Position numbers and translations under genes: made by a program. The notes under the pieces are model-generated. The model made no database searches, had not been told where the DNA came from, and worked only from the letters and a program-made list of their open reading frames with translations. From Iris pallida (Eukaryota > Streptophyta > Magnoliopsida > Asparagales > Iridaceae), in contig JANAVB010044018.1 of NCBI GenBank assembly GCA_029216955.1, positions 793,407 to 857,406 on the forward strand: DNA of 64,000 bases. Direction: 5' to 3'. The first letter of the stretch is position 1. Every line of letters starts with the position of its first letter. Of the stretch, positions 20,299-30,702 are shown one piece after another.

Positions 20299-21648
20299 TC
20301 ACCAAGACAGTCCCCCGTTCAAGCCTCTGCTTAGCTCGGCGCTCGGCCTCTTGGGATAGTTGCTCCGCATCAGATACATATATGCCAACCATTTGGTCTC
20401 TATCTTCTTTAGGGCAAGTTCTAGATTGGCAGAGGCCCTGCTAAGCTTGTCAGCTTCCTGGATAGCAATTCCTTTTTCAGTACAAGCAGCTTCCAGCTCG
20501 GACTCCAAGAAGGCCAGCTTTCTCTGGTGTTCGAGGATATCGTCAGCCCGACGGCTCCACTGATCTTGCAATTGGGTCAAATCTCGGCGGTCCTTCAATA
20601 TAGCCGGCTTGAGCAATTCTCGGGCAGCCATCACCTTCTCCACCGCGGTAATGAGGAAGTTGCGCTCTTGATTTATGACCGCGGGTAAATCAGTCTATTG
20701 TAACAAGCGAAACTGGGCCACGAGACGATCAGCTTCTAATAGCTTAGGCTCCAGAAGCGCAGCCAGTTCCCCTCCGCCAGGGAGTGTCTTAAGGATATTG
20801 ATCTGGCCACCGGCACATCGACGGGCCAGAGTAAAGGGAGTCCCCCTTTCAACTGCTGCCTCGAGCCCCCTCTTCAGTTGGCGATGGAAACTGGCAACCA
20901 CGTCCTGTAACGCGTCATCCAAGACCTCTGTAGAGGACGACGTCAGAGGAAGAGTGGCAGACAGTACCAAAGAAGCAGCTTCAGAAGTTACTGCACCCGC
21001 CACCAAGGAAGCATATTCCGTACGAAAAGATGCTTGAATGGCAGTTAACTCCTCTTCCGTCGCCCGAAGAGCCTGGATGTTCGGCAGGGAGGAAAGGTTG
21101 ACCCCCGAAACTATATTCGCAGAGGAGGAAACATGGAGCATCGTCCCTTGTCCCTGCTGCACTGCTACCTGGGACCCCAAGCTCGACCCAGACGCAGGTC
21201 CCTCGATATAGGGAGGTTCCGTCAGACCCCCTCCAGTAGGGTTCGATCCAGCAATATCCATCACTGACAATGAAGGGTTGGGACCTGAACATCCAAAGCA
21301 ACCATTAGTCGACATAATCTGAAAGATAAGATGACGGAGTACATAGGCCTATTCACGAGCTATGGTTTGATTTGTATTACCAGGGGAAGAGCATGGAGGC
21401 GACGGCTCGTTCACAGCCCGCGTAGTTTCCCCACCCACAAAGTCATCATGTTGGGGTTCAGATGTCTCAGGGATGGGCATGGTAAAGACCCCATTCCCTT
21501 GGGTTGAGGTCCCAGCAAGGTGGAAATCCTCAACCGCAATCGGAAGCACCCCAGCGGCAATGATAGCGGTGTACACATCACTGACTAAATGAGACAGGAC
21601 CGGGTCAGCCTCGGTAATCGGGTCCTGAGGAGCAAGCTCATCCGACAC
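20299..21648 (-). pseudogene. antisense Tat gene, exon 3: coiled-coil C-terminal region (Tat#2)
   Basis: Minus-strand exon beginning GTGTCGGATGAG after a TATAG acceptor, in the same frame as exon 2. It is interrupted by TAG at 21349-21351 and TAG at 20695-20697 (LLQ*TDLP, likely CAG). The last 200 codons are charged and heptad-like (KDRRDLTQLQDQWSRRADD, EHQRKLAFLESELEAACTEK), a probable coiled coil, ending GGLSW and TGA. This architecture (mobile domain, disordered middle, coiled coil) is common in plant transposon-borne proteins. Function unknown. Confidence 0.7.
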
Positions 21649-21726
21649 CTATAAAGAGCAAAAGAAACAAATGATTAGGCCATAACATAGAAGAAGAAGA
21701 AAGAAAACAGCTGAAGCCCAAATTAC
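21649..21726 (-). other. putative intron 2 of the antisense gene (Tat#2)
   Basis: 78 nt on the minus strand: GAG|GTAATTTGG ... TTTGCTCTTTATAG|GTGTCGG, T-rich and phase 0. The only in-frame stop between exons 2 and 3 is the TAG at its acceptor, so splicing removes it and joins VVPE to VSDEL. Inference from consensus and frame. Confidence 0.7.
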
Positions 21727-24149
21727 CTCAGGAACAACGTCCACATCATCAACAAACAGCCTGCGACGTTTTACCGCAGCGTGCTTCGTAGAATAGGTTC
21801 GGTCATCAGCGGTAGTCACGCGCCTGCTTCGTTTACGCGAAGGGCCAGGTACTGCAGATTGTTGATCCTCCACCACCTCGTCAGACCAAGTAGACGGTTG
21901 ACCCGCAGCCCTTTCATCCGACATGATAGGGGATTGATTCCCAACTTCCTCGTCCAAAGAATGCGATGAGTCATCGGCGTCTTGTTCGTCATCCTCCTTA
22001 TCCGCCCTAGTGGACTCTGAGTCCGGCACAAGAACCCTGTTCGCCCCCCTCTTCCTCTTCTTGGACCCCTCTGGCTTCTCAGCCAAACCGGTGCCAGCGA
22101 TGAAGCTAGTATTTATATCAAAATCGACAGGAGGCTTGCTCGCTGTAATATGATAAAGGGCCGCTATATACAAAATATCCCCTGCCATCTTGGCATCGGG
22201 GACTGAGAAGCTGGCCCGGGTATGGACCGCGTTATAATAATGCCAAGCCCGGACGCCATCGAGTACACTGCCCTCAAAGCTCAAGCAAACGCTAGGACGA
22301 TCCAGGAACAATTGACTATACCCAAACTGACGGGAAAATCTACTGGGCAGATAAGGCTCCAAGTATACTTTATTTCGGTAACGGTACACCAGGTGCGCAG
22401 GGCGGATGTTGCGTAACCAAAGAAGCATCTTCTCAGATAAAAGTTGGGGAGGATCAACGCCGTCGACATGTACTCCCCTCACTTCCCTGGGGGTAAATTG
22501 AGGAAGAGAGACAAAAAACTCGGGCCTGTCAACCCTCGCCAACGCCCTCCGGCAGGCTGACATAGTATCGTGTTCCCAAGGCTGATGACGGTATTAAAAA
22601 ATAAAGGCGTCGGCAGTAGTAACATCTTCTTCGGTTCCTAGCCTCATCAACGACCGGTAGTAAATTAATAACCACCCCATGAGGTAGTGGTATGGTAGTT
22701 CTATCCGTTCAAAGTCCATCGTCGCATCACGAGCAATGACTTTGGATGAAAAGGCGCGAAGGCCGTGGTGTATGCTACACACCATGGCCGGGAGGAGCGA
22801 CAGTCTTACCTTGAAGACCAATTTCACAGCAGGAAGAATGAAATGGCGGCTGATCCTTTCCATAGAACCTGCGCCGCCCGAGACTACGCAATTGCGTAGC
22901 CACACCATCAAGAACCCAGCTAAGATCGCTTTATCGGACATCTCCCGGGTACCATAGTAGAAGTAACTGAGGGAGTCAGTGCGACTTCCAAATCGGTCAC
23001 GGGTAGACTTCGACCTTTTGACCTTCAACATCATGTTCTTCACCTCCTTCGGGGTTTGAGGACTTCGAGACGAAACTCGGCCGGAGGGACGCAACTTGAA
23101 AAGATGCGAAACCCGAGCCGTAGTGTGAGGGGCGCTCCCTTCTGAGCTATTTTCTTTCTTGTTAGCCATCTGGTGGCAGCCGCTGTGATGGCACAACAGT
23201 TCTCGGTACAGGGCGACGAAACCAGGAAATCGTCGATCCAGGTCTTCAAATTCTTCATTCGTCGGTATATATACTTCAAAAGCTTCACCTCCCCACGGCA
23301 GTCTAGAAACAGCGTGCATCTCATGGAGAGCAAGCCCCAGCTCTCCTTCGGGGGCAAAGAAAGTCCCTGTACGCCGATTATACAGCTCCAAAAGAGCCAT
23401 AAACAAAGGCTTGTTAATGGGCAACCCGTAGCAGGTACCCCTGACGGCGTAGTAGAGGTCAATTTCTCGAAGTGATTCCCCATACTTCCTCAAGATCTAT
23501 GAGGTAAGATTAGCCCATGTGGGAATGGGGTTGATCCAGTTCAGCAGCGACAACCTGCCCACGGAATAAGACCCCTTACGAGCGAGCTGATTCAGAAAGG
23601 TATCAGCTAGAGCGAAAGTAAAATTAGGGCCAATCATGTTTACAAAAGTGCCAGGGAGCAGCCCCATCACAGTCCGACTCACTGATTCCTTGCCCGCACA
23701 TACTAAACCCGTGCGCCTGTTGTAGTGGATGTTGCTCACAAACATTCCCGATTGGGTGGGAGTCAGGGAGCCCACCATTGTCCTGCCCAACGGTACCATG
23801 TTAAACCATGAGAGAGGATAATGTCGCTCCATCTCGGGGATATGGATCTCTACTCCGTCTACATAAAAATCCCAGTGCTCCGAAACATCCAGCAATCGGG
23901 AGTTCTTTATAGAAAAGGCATCCCCAAAGAGAAAAGCCGGTTTCAGATATTCTCCATCCAGCTTCTCTGAATTCATCATGGAACAAAGAAAGTGGAAAGG
24001 TTGGTGATTAATGGCAGCCACTCTCTCCCTAGGTTCATTAGCGGGAAGCTGATCCACTATACGACGGATTAAGTCATCAAGCCGCAAGCCCACGGCGAAC
24101 TGAGCCGAACCCACAAGAAGTTCTCCTGCTGGGTTGGTCGGGAGGTTCA
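21727..24149 (-). pseudogene. antisense Tat gene, exon 2: plant-mobile-domain-like region (Tat#2)
   Basis: 2,423 nt in one minus-strand frame with two stops, TAG at 23497-23499 (LTS*ILRK) and TAA at 22594-22596. The exon starts after GTCCTTTTTCAG. Order: N-terminal block (PAFLFGDAFSIKNSR, RHYPLSWFNM), a middle with GLLPGTFVNMIGP, the block TCYGLPINKPLFMALLELY, TGTFFAPEGELGLALHEM, SRLPWGGEAFEVYIP, then a basic and acidic disordered tail (GSKKRKRGANR, SRKRSRRVT) that could hold nuclear localisation signals. TGTFF..GE..LALHEM..LPWGGEAFE fits the plant mobile domain pattern. Homologous to 79-1247. Confidence 0.75.
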
Positions 24150-24469
24150 CTGAAAAAGGACAAAAAAAGAGAGAAACAGGATTAAAAGATGGTTACTAAG
24201 CTCAGTTCTTGCAAGCCTAGGCGGCTCAGATCAAATGAAGCCCTATGCGGCTCAGTTTTTGCGAGCCTATGTGGCTCAGATCAAATGAAGCCCTATGCGG
24301 CTCAAATTCGATTAAGTTCCAGATGACACATCCCCAAGAGAGTTTATGAGGCCCGGCCAACACAGCCTTATGCGGCCCAAGGCAATCGAGAATTCCAAAT
24401 AATATTGGTTCAATGGCTCATGCGGATCAATGGGACATATGCGGTTCTAAACCGAAAAGTTCAGGCAAC
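24150..24469 (-). other. intron 1 of the antisense gene, acceptor side, with GCGGCTCA repeats
   Basis: Intron 1 runs on the minus strand from the donor at 34192 to the acceptor at 24150 (pyrimidine tract then TTTTTCAG). Without SIRE#1 and one TSD copy it is about 573 nt. This side holds several ATGCGGCTCA motifs; the rest is at 33935-34192. GCAAC at 24465-24469 is the SIRE#1 target site. Confidence 0.65.
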
Positions 24470-25773
24470 TGTAGAACCCTAGAGGGGGGTGAATAGGGAA
24501 ATTAAAAATTAACTACAACAATTGATGCAATAAAGACAATTGAAAGTAAAGAGTAGAAAGATCAAACGCAAGGATGTATCCTAGTATCCTCTTTTGAGGC
24601 AATCCAGTCCCGGAACTCTCTCCGGCTTTAATCTACTATTTAACCAAATAGTACACACGAGTTTGGATCCGAAGAACTCGCCAACTTCAACACGAGTTTG
24701 GATCCGAAGACTCACCAACTTCTACACACGAGTTTTCTTACGAAGGCTCGCCAACTTCAAACAAAAGAGAAGAGAACTTGTTGATCTTCTAACACGTGAA
24801 GATCGAAATATACAACTCTTTAATACTCTAGCACTTTGGGAGAGGATGACAATGAAAAGCTTGGAAGAGTAATAATGGTGGAGCTCTTGGTTGTTGGAAA
24901 ATTTATGGTAAGAGTTGGTGAGAAAGCTCAAGAGAGAGAGAGAGAGATCTTTCTTTTATAGGAGAACCAAGAGTTGGTGGCATTTAATGCTCTGAATAAA
25001 GACAGACCGGCATGCCGTCGGTATGCAGCGGCATACCGTCGGTATACCGGTCAAATAGTAACGGTCATATTAATGACCGTTTGAGAGCATTAAATGCTGC
25101 CATTAATGCTAGTCAGGGCAATTCAAAAACCAAATATTTGAAACTCGGTATACCGTCGGTATGCCGGAGAATGCCGTCGGTATGCCGACAATTGGTCACA
25201 GCAAGTTTTGGGTTGCTAAAAATGGTATACCGCCGGTATGTCGGAGCATGCCGTCGGTATGTCGACAATTTGTCACAGCAACTTTTGGGTTGCTAAAAAC
25301 GGTATACCGCCGGTATGCGGAGCATGACGTCGGTATGCCGACAATTTGTCACAGCAACTTTCTGGACACAAAAATCGGTATACCGCCGGTATGCCGGAGC
25401 ATGCCGTCGGTATGCCGACAATTCGTCACAGCAACTTTCTGAGCTCTAAAATCGGTATACCGCCGGTATGCCGAAGCATGCCGCCGGTATGCCGTTCTGT
25501 AGGTATTTGATTTTTGACTTGTTCTTTTTACTTGTCATCTGTCCTTAGGTGTTTACAAATATACCTAGACTTGTATAGACACAGAGACTCTAAGCAGAAA
25601 GATGCCGTCTTATGCAGGGAACGCCGGTAACTGCTTCAGTCTTCAATGTAAAAGATGATTGCGCTTGAACGGAAGAACTCCATGTAGTAGATCTTCTGAG
25701 AATATTTGAATTTGAAGAACAGAAGACTAAACTATGAAGATGTTGTTAATAATCAAAATAAAGTGTGCCAACA
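24470..25773 (-). repeat. 3' LTR of SIRE#1
   Basis: 1,304 bp; minus strand TGTTGGCACAC ... GGGTTCTACA. Differs from the 5' LTR by roughly 3-4% by eye. Contains the 77-bp tandem repeat. Confidence 0.92.
25146..25496. repeat. 77-bp tandem repeats in the SIRE#1 3' LTR
   Basis: Units start at 25146, 25223, 25300, 25376 and 25453 with CGGTATACCG(C/T)CGGTATG; the last unit is partial. CGGTATACCG is a perfect palindrome and GGTATGCCG copies surround it, so each unit can fold. Open frames across it are repeat artefacts. Confidence 0.93.
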
Positions 25774-25783
25774 ATCTCTTCCA
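25774..25783 (-). other. polypurine tract of SIRE#1
   Basis: Minus strand AAGAGAT preceded by GG, directly before the 3' LTR. Two more G-rich tracts (GAGGGGGAGTT, CGGGGGAGC on the minus strand) lie at about 25830-25860. 25784-26176 holds no gene. Confidence 0.7.
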
Positions 25784-26176
25784 TTTTGATAATTGACAAA
25801 ACAGAGAAATAGCATCTTCAGGGAGTAGCTCCCCCGTAGGTAGACAACTCCCCCTCAATACGATTTCTTTCCCTTTGTCTCTTAGTCAAAGATGGGGATA
25901 ATAATAGAAAATGAGCATAATGATAATGACAAGAGCATATAAAGAAAAGCATGTATTAATATTTTGAAGTAAAAAGTGAATACATGCCCGACACACACAG
26001 CATAAGGTAAATAGAAAGACTCTCCTCAACGAGAGCCTGACACTAGAGATAACCACAGGTAAAGTCCCCGAAGGACTGCAAATAACTGGTACCAACCACA
26101 CACCGGTCACAGAAGGACCTCAAAAGTCGACATAAAAACAAACACATAAAACTAAAACACGCATAAAACGAGACCA

Positions 26177-27109
26177 TCATCCAAAAGCGAATCCGTCCCT
26201 ACTCATCAGCCGGATCGTCCCCATAGTCCTGAGCCTGCTGGAAGGCGCCAAAAGGATCAATGCCGGTTGCTCTTGGAAAGACGAGGCATGTGAAGTAGAG
26301 GCGCCACCAAGGGAACGGAAGACAGCAAGATAGGAGGGGACGCCATCCGAGGAGCAAAGAGATAGGTCAACTTGCCGGGCTTCCAGAAGCAGAGTGATAA
26401 ATGAGCCGTAGTAGAGGTTCGTCTTTCCCGCGGGCATGACACGTCGGAAGAGCAGAAGCAGAGTCTTCGGGAAGGAGAAGGGCTTTCGGGCATAGAGATA
26501 ATACATGCAGACGAGGGCATCGCCGGTAATGGCGTCGTAGTTCCTGCCCTTAGGAAATAGTATATGGCACACTATCCTATGGAGCTCGTAGTAAAATGGC
26601 TCCAGCTGTGAAGAGAGGGCCGGGATGGCAGAAGGGTTGGGGCCCTTACAGATGATACGGCAGAACTCGTCGAAGGGTGACGCCGTCGAGGAGTGAAGAG
26701 CAGCCAAGGAAGGCAAGGCTTCCCCTTTGTCCGGGATGCCGAGGATGTGCCCGATGTCCCTAGATGTGAGACGGAAGTGACGGTCATTGACCATAGACTA
26801 AATGGCGGGGTGATCGTCGTCCCCAACCAAGTTGCAATAGAATAGTCGGACAGCAGCGGGGTAGACGGGTATTTGGCACCGAAGTAAAGAGGAGAGTCCG
26901 GCCTCGTCAAACAAGAAGACGTGACCGGGGAAGAGGTTCTAATTTATCGCCCGTCCCTTGAAGACATTGTGATGAACGAAGTGCTGGAACCATAGCTCGG
27001 CCGCCAAAGAGTTAGAAAAGATCCGTTGGTCGTACCCATGAGGTTGGGCTACCGGGATGAAGGGGTTGAACAAGGAGGAGGAGGAGCGAGGACGCTTAGG
27101 GTTTGCCAT
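26177..27109 (-). pseudogene. SIRE#1 extra ORF after pol (env position), putative plant transposon protein
   Basis: One frame of 311 codons from ATG at 27109 (MANPKRPRSSSS) with TAG stops after GRAIN (near 26940) and after HPAI (near 26800); the second half is open from 26794. NLFPGHVFLFDEAGLSSLL, YPAAVRLFYCNL and SRDIGHILGIPDKGEALPS resemble the putative plant transposon protein (Transposase_32-like) domain rather than a viral envelope: no signal peptide or membrane helix is obvious. It occupies the place where SIRE elements carry an env-like gene. Both stops could come from CAG. Function unknown. Confidence 0.7.
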
Positions 27110-27613
27110 GAAGAGAGATTAGGTTTTTGGAGTGGATGAAGGAGGAGTAGGAGAAGTAATGGAGGAAAGAGGATTTTAAAGAGGAGGAGGAAGATGAAGA
27201 GATGGATTTTGAAAGGGGAGGAGGGCGAGAATGGTTGTAGAGGAGGTTTAAAGAAGGGAGTTGAAAAGGTGGTGGGTTGGAATTTATGAGGGTGGAGTAA
27301 AAAGAGGAGTGAAAGGGAGGATGTGATGGAAGAGTAATAAATGAGATGGGAGGTGAAGAGATGGGTAGTTATGATGGATTGGATGGATGAGAGGGAATAA
27401 AAGTAGGTTAATAAAGAATAAAGGAAGTAGAGAAGAAAGGTGGGCCCGGACCCTGATTTGATGTCCTGTCCGCCACGAACCGGCGTACAGTCGGTATGCC
27501 GGCGTATACCGATGGAATGTCGAGTTTCGAGACAGAACCAAATTCTGAAACGAAAAATGGCATGCCGCCGGTATACCGCCGTATACCGCCGGTGTGCCGA
27601 TCAAAGAACAGTT

Positions 27614-29483
27614 TTAAGGGTCAATAGATAAAATGCCTAATTCTTGGCAAAGAAAAGAGAAGCGATCTTCCGGGAGTGGTTTGGTGAAGATATCGGCTAA
27701 TTGAGAATTGGTCTCAATAAACTCAAGACGGATGTCTCCCTTTTGTTGATGGTCACGAAAAAAATGGTGTCTAATTTCAATGTGCTTCGTGCGTGAGTGA
27801 CAAATCGGGTTTTTTGTGAGATTGATAGAGCTAGTGTTATCATATTTAATAGGGATGCAAGAATGAGAAATGCCATAATCTAGCAGTGTTTGTGACATCC
27901 AAAGAATTTGTGCACAGCAGCAACCGGCCGCAATATACTCGGCCTCAGTGGTTGAAAGAGCAACAGAGTTTTGTTTCTTACTAAACCATGATACTAAGGA
28001 TTTCTTAAGGAATTGACATGTGCCGCTAGTGCTCTTTCGGTCAATCTTGCATCCGGTGAAATCTGCATCCGAGAAGCCGTGAAGCTCAAAGGATGAAGAT
28101 TTCGGATACCAAAGGCCCGTGTTAACGGTTCCTTTGAGATGGCAAAAATTGCGCTTGACGGCACATAGGTGAGATTCCTTTGGATTTGCTTGATATCGTG
28201 CACAGAGACATACACTAAACATGATATCAGGACGGCTAGCTGTAAGGTAAAGCAAACTACCAATCATACCTCTATACTTACGAATGTCCACCGATATGCC
28301 ATCGTCATCATGGTCAAGCTTTGTCGTTGTGGCCATAGGAGTCCTCATTGATTTGGATGAGTCAAGGTCGAAGCGCTTGAGGAGGTCCTTTGTATATTTT
28401 GCTTGATTGATGAAGGTTCCTTTGGGTCCTTGCTTGATTTGCAACCCCAAAAAGAAGGAAAGTTCTTCCATCATGCTCATTTCAAATTCTTTCTGCATAA
28501 CTTTAGCAAATTCTTCACAAAGTGTGTTGTTAGTAGAACCAAAAATAATATCATCGACATAAATTTGAACCAATAAGAGAGTGCCATTATAGGATTTAAT
28601 AAAAAGTGTTGTGTCGACTTTTCCCTTTGAGAAATCATGAGAAACAAGAAAGGAGCTAAGGCGCTCATACCAAGCACGGGGAGCTTGTTTGAGGCCATAA
28701 AGGGCTTTGTGGAGTTTGAGCACGTGGTTTGGAAATTGAAAATCTTCAAAGCCAGGAGGTTGTTTAACATAAACTTCCTCTTTAATAATACCATTCAGAA
28801 AAGAACTCTTAATATCCATTTGAAAGAGCTTAAAGTCATTAAAACAAGCAAAAGCACAAAGCATACGAATGGATTCAAGACGTGCAACCGGAGCATAGGT
28901 TTCGTCGTAGTCAATGCCTTCCTCTTGGTTATAGCCTTGAGCAACCAATCGGGCCTTGTTACGAGTCACTAACCAATCTTCATTAAGTTTGTTGCGAAAC
29001 ATCCATTTCGTTCCAATGATAGGGTGATTACTAGGTTTTGGGACAAGTTCCCAAACCTTGTTTCGCTCAAATTGATTTAACTCCTCTTGTATTGCTATCA
29101 TCCAAAATTCATCAAGAAAAGCATCATTAACATTTTTAGGCTCTATTTGAGAGATAAAAGCCACGTTTGCACAAAGATCACGAGTGGAGGATCTAGTGCT
29201 AACCTTGGAGGAAGGGTCTCCAATGATAAGTTCCTTAGGATGATTGGTGACAAATCTCCATTCTTTTGGGAGATCCTTTTGAGGAGGCTCGAGAGGAGGA
29301 GACTCTTTTGTCGGAGTCACACTTTCATTGTTAGATGAAGAAGGACGATCTTCAAAAGAGGAGTTCTCCAGCCCAAACGAGATGTCATCAATATCCTCAG
29401 AAGAGAAAAATGTAGAAGAGTTAAGTTCATTAAAAGAGACATTGATTGACTCTTCAACAATAAGACTTCTTTTATTAAAACAC
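27614..29483 (-). CDS. SIRE#1 reverse transcriptase and RNase H
   Basis: Open in one frame from about 29483 (SLIVEESINVSFNELNSS) to a TGA or TAA ending ELGILSIDP at 27614. RT: FWMIAIQEELNQFERN, GTKWMFRNKL, KARLVAQGYNQEEGIDYDETYAP, MDIKSSFLNG, YGLKQAPRAWYERL and the catalytic IYVDDIIFGS. RNase H: SDADFTGCKIDRKSTSG, NSVALSTTEAEYIA and KHIEIRHHFFRD. All catalytic acidic residues are visible, so this enzyme could be active. The upstream frame is lost by a one-base deletion near 29480 (expected RVFNKRSLIV). Confidence 0.93.
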
Positions 29484-30702
29484 GAAAACCTTTACTGTGA
29501 GTAGAATATCCAAGGAAAATTCCTTCATAGGCTTTTTCTTCAAACTTGCCTAGGTTATCCTTGGTATTCAAGATAAAACAATTACAACCAAAAACTTTAA
29601 AATATTCAATAGAGGGAATTTTGTCAAACCAAAGCTCATAAGGAGTCTTCTTAGAAATAAGTCTAATTAAGACTCTATTTATAACATGACATGCCGTATT
29701 AACGGCTTCCGCCCAAAAATATTGGGGGAGCTTATATTGGTTTAACATAACCCGGGCCATATCGCCAAGGGTTCTATTCTTTCTCTCCACAACACCATTT
29801 TGTTGAGGAGTACGTGGGCAAGCAAAATCATGTCCAAAACTATTCTTTTCACAAAACCTTTTGAAATCGGCATTATCAAATTCCCCTCCATGATCACTCC
29901 TAATTTCGTTGATAGAAAAACCTTTCTCATTTTGAACACGTTTACAAAAAGCAACAAATTCACGAAAAGTATCACTTTTGCAAGCAAGAAAAATAACCCA
30001 AGTAAATCTCGAAAAATTATCAACTAAAACAAAAGCATAAAGTTTGCCACCAAGGCTAGCTACTCTACTAGGGCCGAAAAGATCCATATGAATAAGTTGA
30101 AGATGTCTAGTGGTACTCACAGAGTTGATGGATTTGAAGGATGACTTGGTCAACTTACTTTTCTCGCATTCTTCACATACCATATCCTTTTTGAATGGAA
30201 TACTTGGGAGTCCTCGTACAAGCTTCTTGGAGGCGAGACGAGAGATGGTATCCATGTTGGCGTGTCCAAGCCTCATGTGCCAAAGCCAACTCTCATCGTT
30301 CTTTGCAACTAGGCATCTGTCATTGTTAGTACCTTCAACAAGATAAAGAACATAAATGTTGTTTTCTCTAATGCCTTCATAAACAATAGTTCCATTAGAG
30401 CTATCGGTAATGTAGCATTTGAGTTTAACAAACTTGATATCATAGCCATTATCGGTAAGATGGCTAATACTAAGGAGGTTATGCTTGAGATTAGTAACAA
30501 GACATACATTATTAATACAAGGATAAGGAGGAGAACCGATATTACCATTCCCAATAATATAACCTTTAAGATTGTTACCGAAGGAGACGTGTCCTTCCTT
30601 CTTCATCGATAGCGTTGTAAAAAGTGAAGCATCACCGGTCATGTGCCCTGAACAACCGCTATCGAGAATCCACTTGCTCCTAGCATGAGAAGGATTTGTC
30701 AC
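29317..30702 (-). CDS. SIRE#1 protease and integrase
   Basis: 461 codons. Protease: KWILDSGCSGHMTGD. GAG-pre-integrase with zinc site: WLWHMRLGHANMDTISRLA and CEECEKSKLTKSSF. Integrase core: LIHMDLFGPSRV, IRSDHGGEFDNADF and PQQNGVVERKNRTL give D, D and E. C-terminal: TPYELWFDKIPSIEYFKVFGCN. The last 45 or so codons are out of the ancestral frame because of the deletion near 29480. It overlaps gag in a different frame. Confidence 0.92.
   Translation of the reverse strand: MTNPSHARSKWILDSGCSGHMTGDASLFTTLSMKKEGHVSFGNNLKGYIIGNGNIGSPPYPCINNVCLVTNLKHNLLSISHLTDNGYDIKFVKLKCYITDSSNGTIVYEGIRENNIYVLYLVEGTNNDRCLVAKNDESWLWHMRLGHANMDTISRLASKKLVRGLPSIPFKKDMVCEECEKSKLTKSSFKSINSVSTTRHLQLIHMDLFGPSRVASLGGKLYAFVLVDNFSRFTWVIFLACKSDTFREFVAFCKRVQNEKGFSINEIRSDHGGEFDNADFKRFCEKNSFGHDFACPRTPQQNGVVERKNRTLGDMARVMLNQYKLPQYFWAEAVNTACHVINRVLIRLISKKTPYELWFDKIPSIEYFKVFGCNCFILNTKDNLGKFEEKAYEGIFLGYSTHSKGFRVLIKEVLLLKSQSMSLLMNLTLLHFSLLRILMTSRLGWRTPLLKIVLLHLTMKV

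Noticed and set aside
21319..21380. Possible third intron in the antisense gene (GTAATA...TTTCAG, 62 nt)
   Set aside because: Its length is not a multiple of three and the spliced frame meets a stop at once; a simple premature TAG at 21349 fits better.
25161..25442. Open frames rich in GIPPVCRSMPSVCRQ (also 33321-33671)
   Set aside because: Translation of the 77-bp LTR repeat; a Cys-rich peptide gene is not supported.
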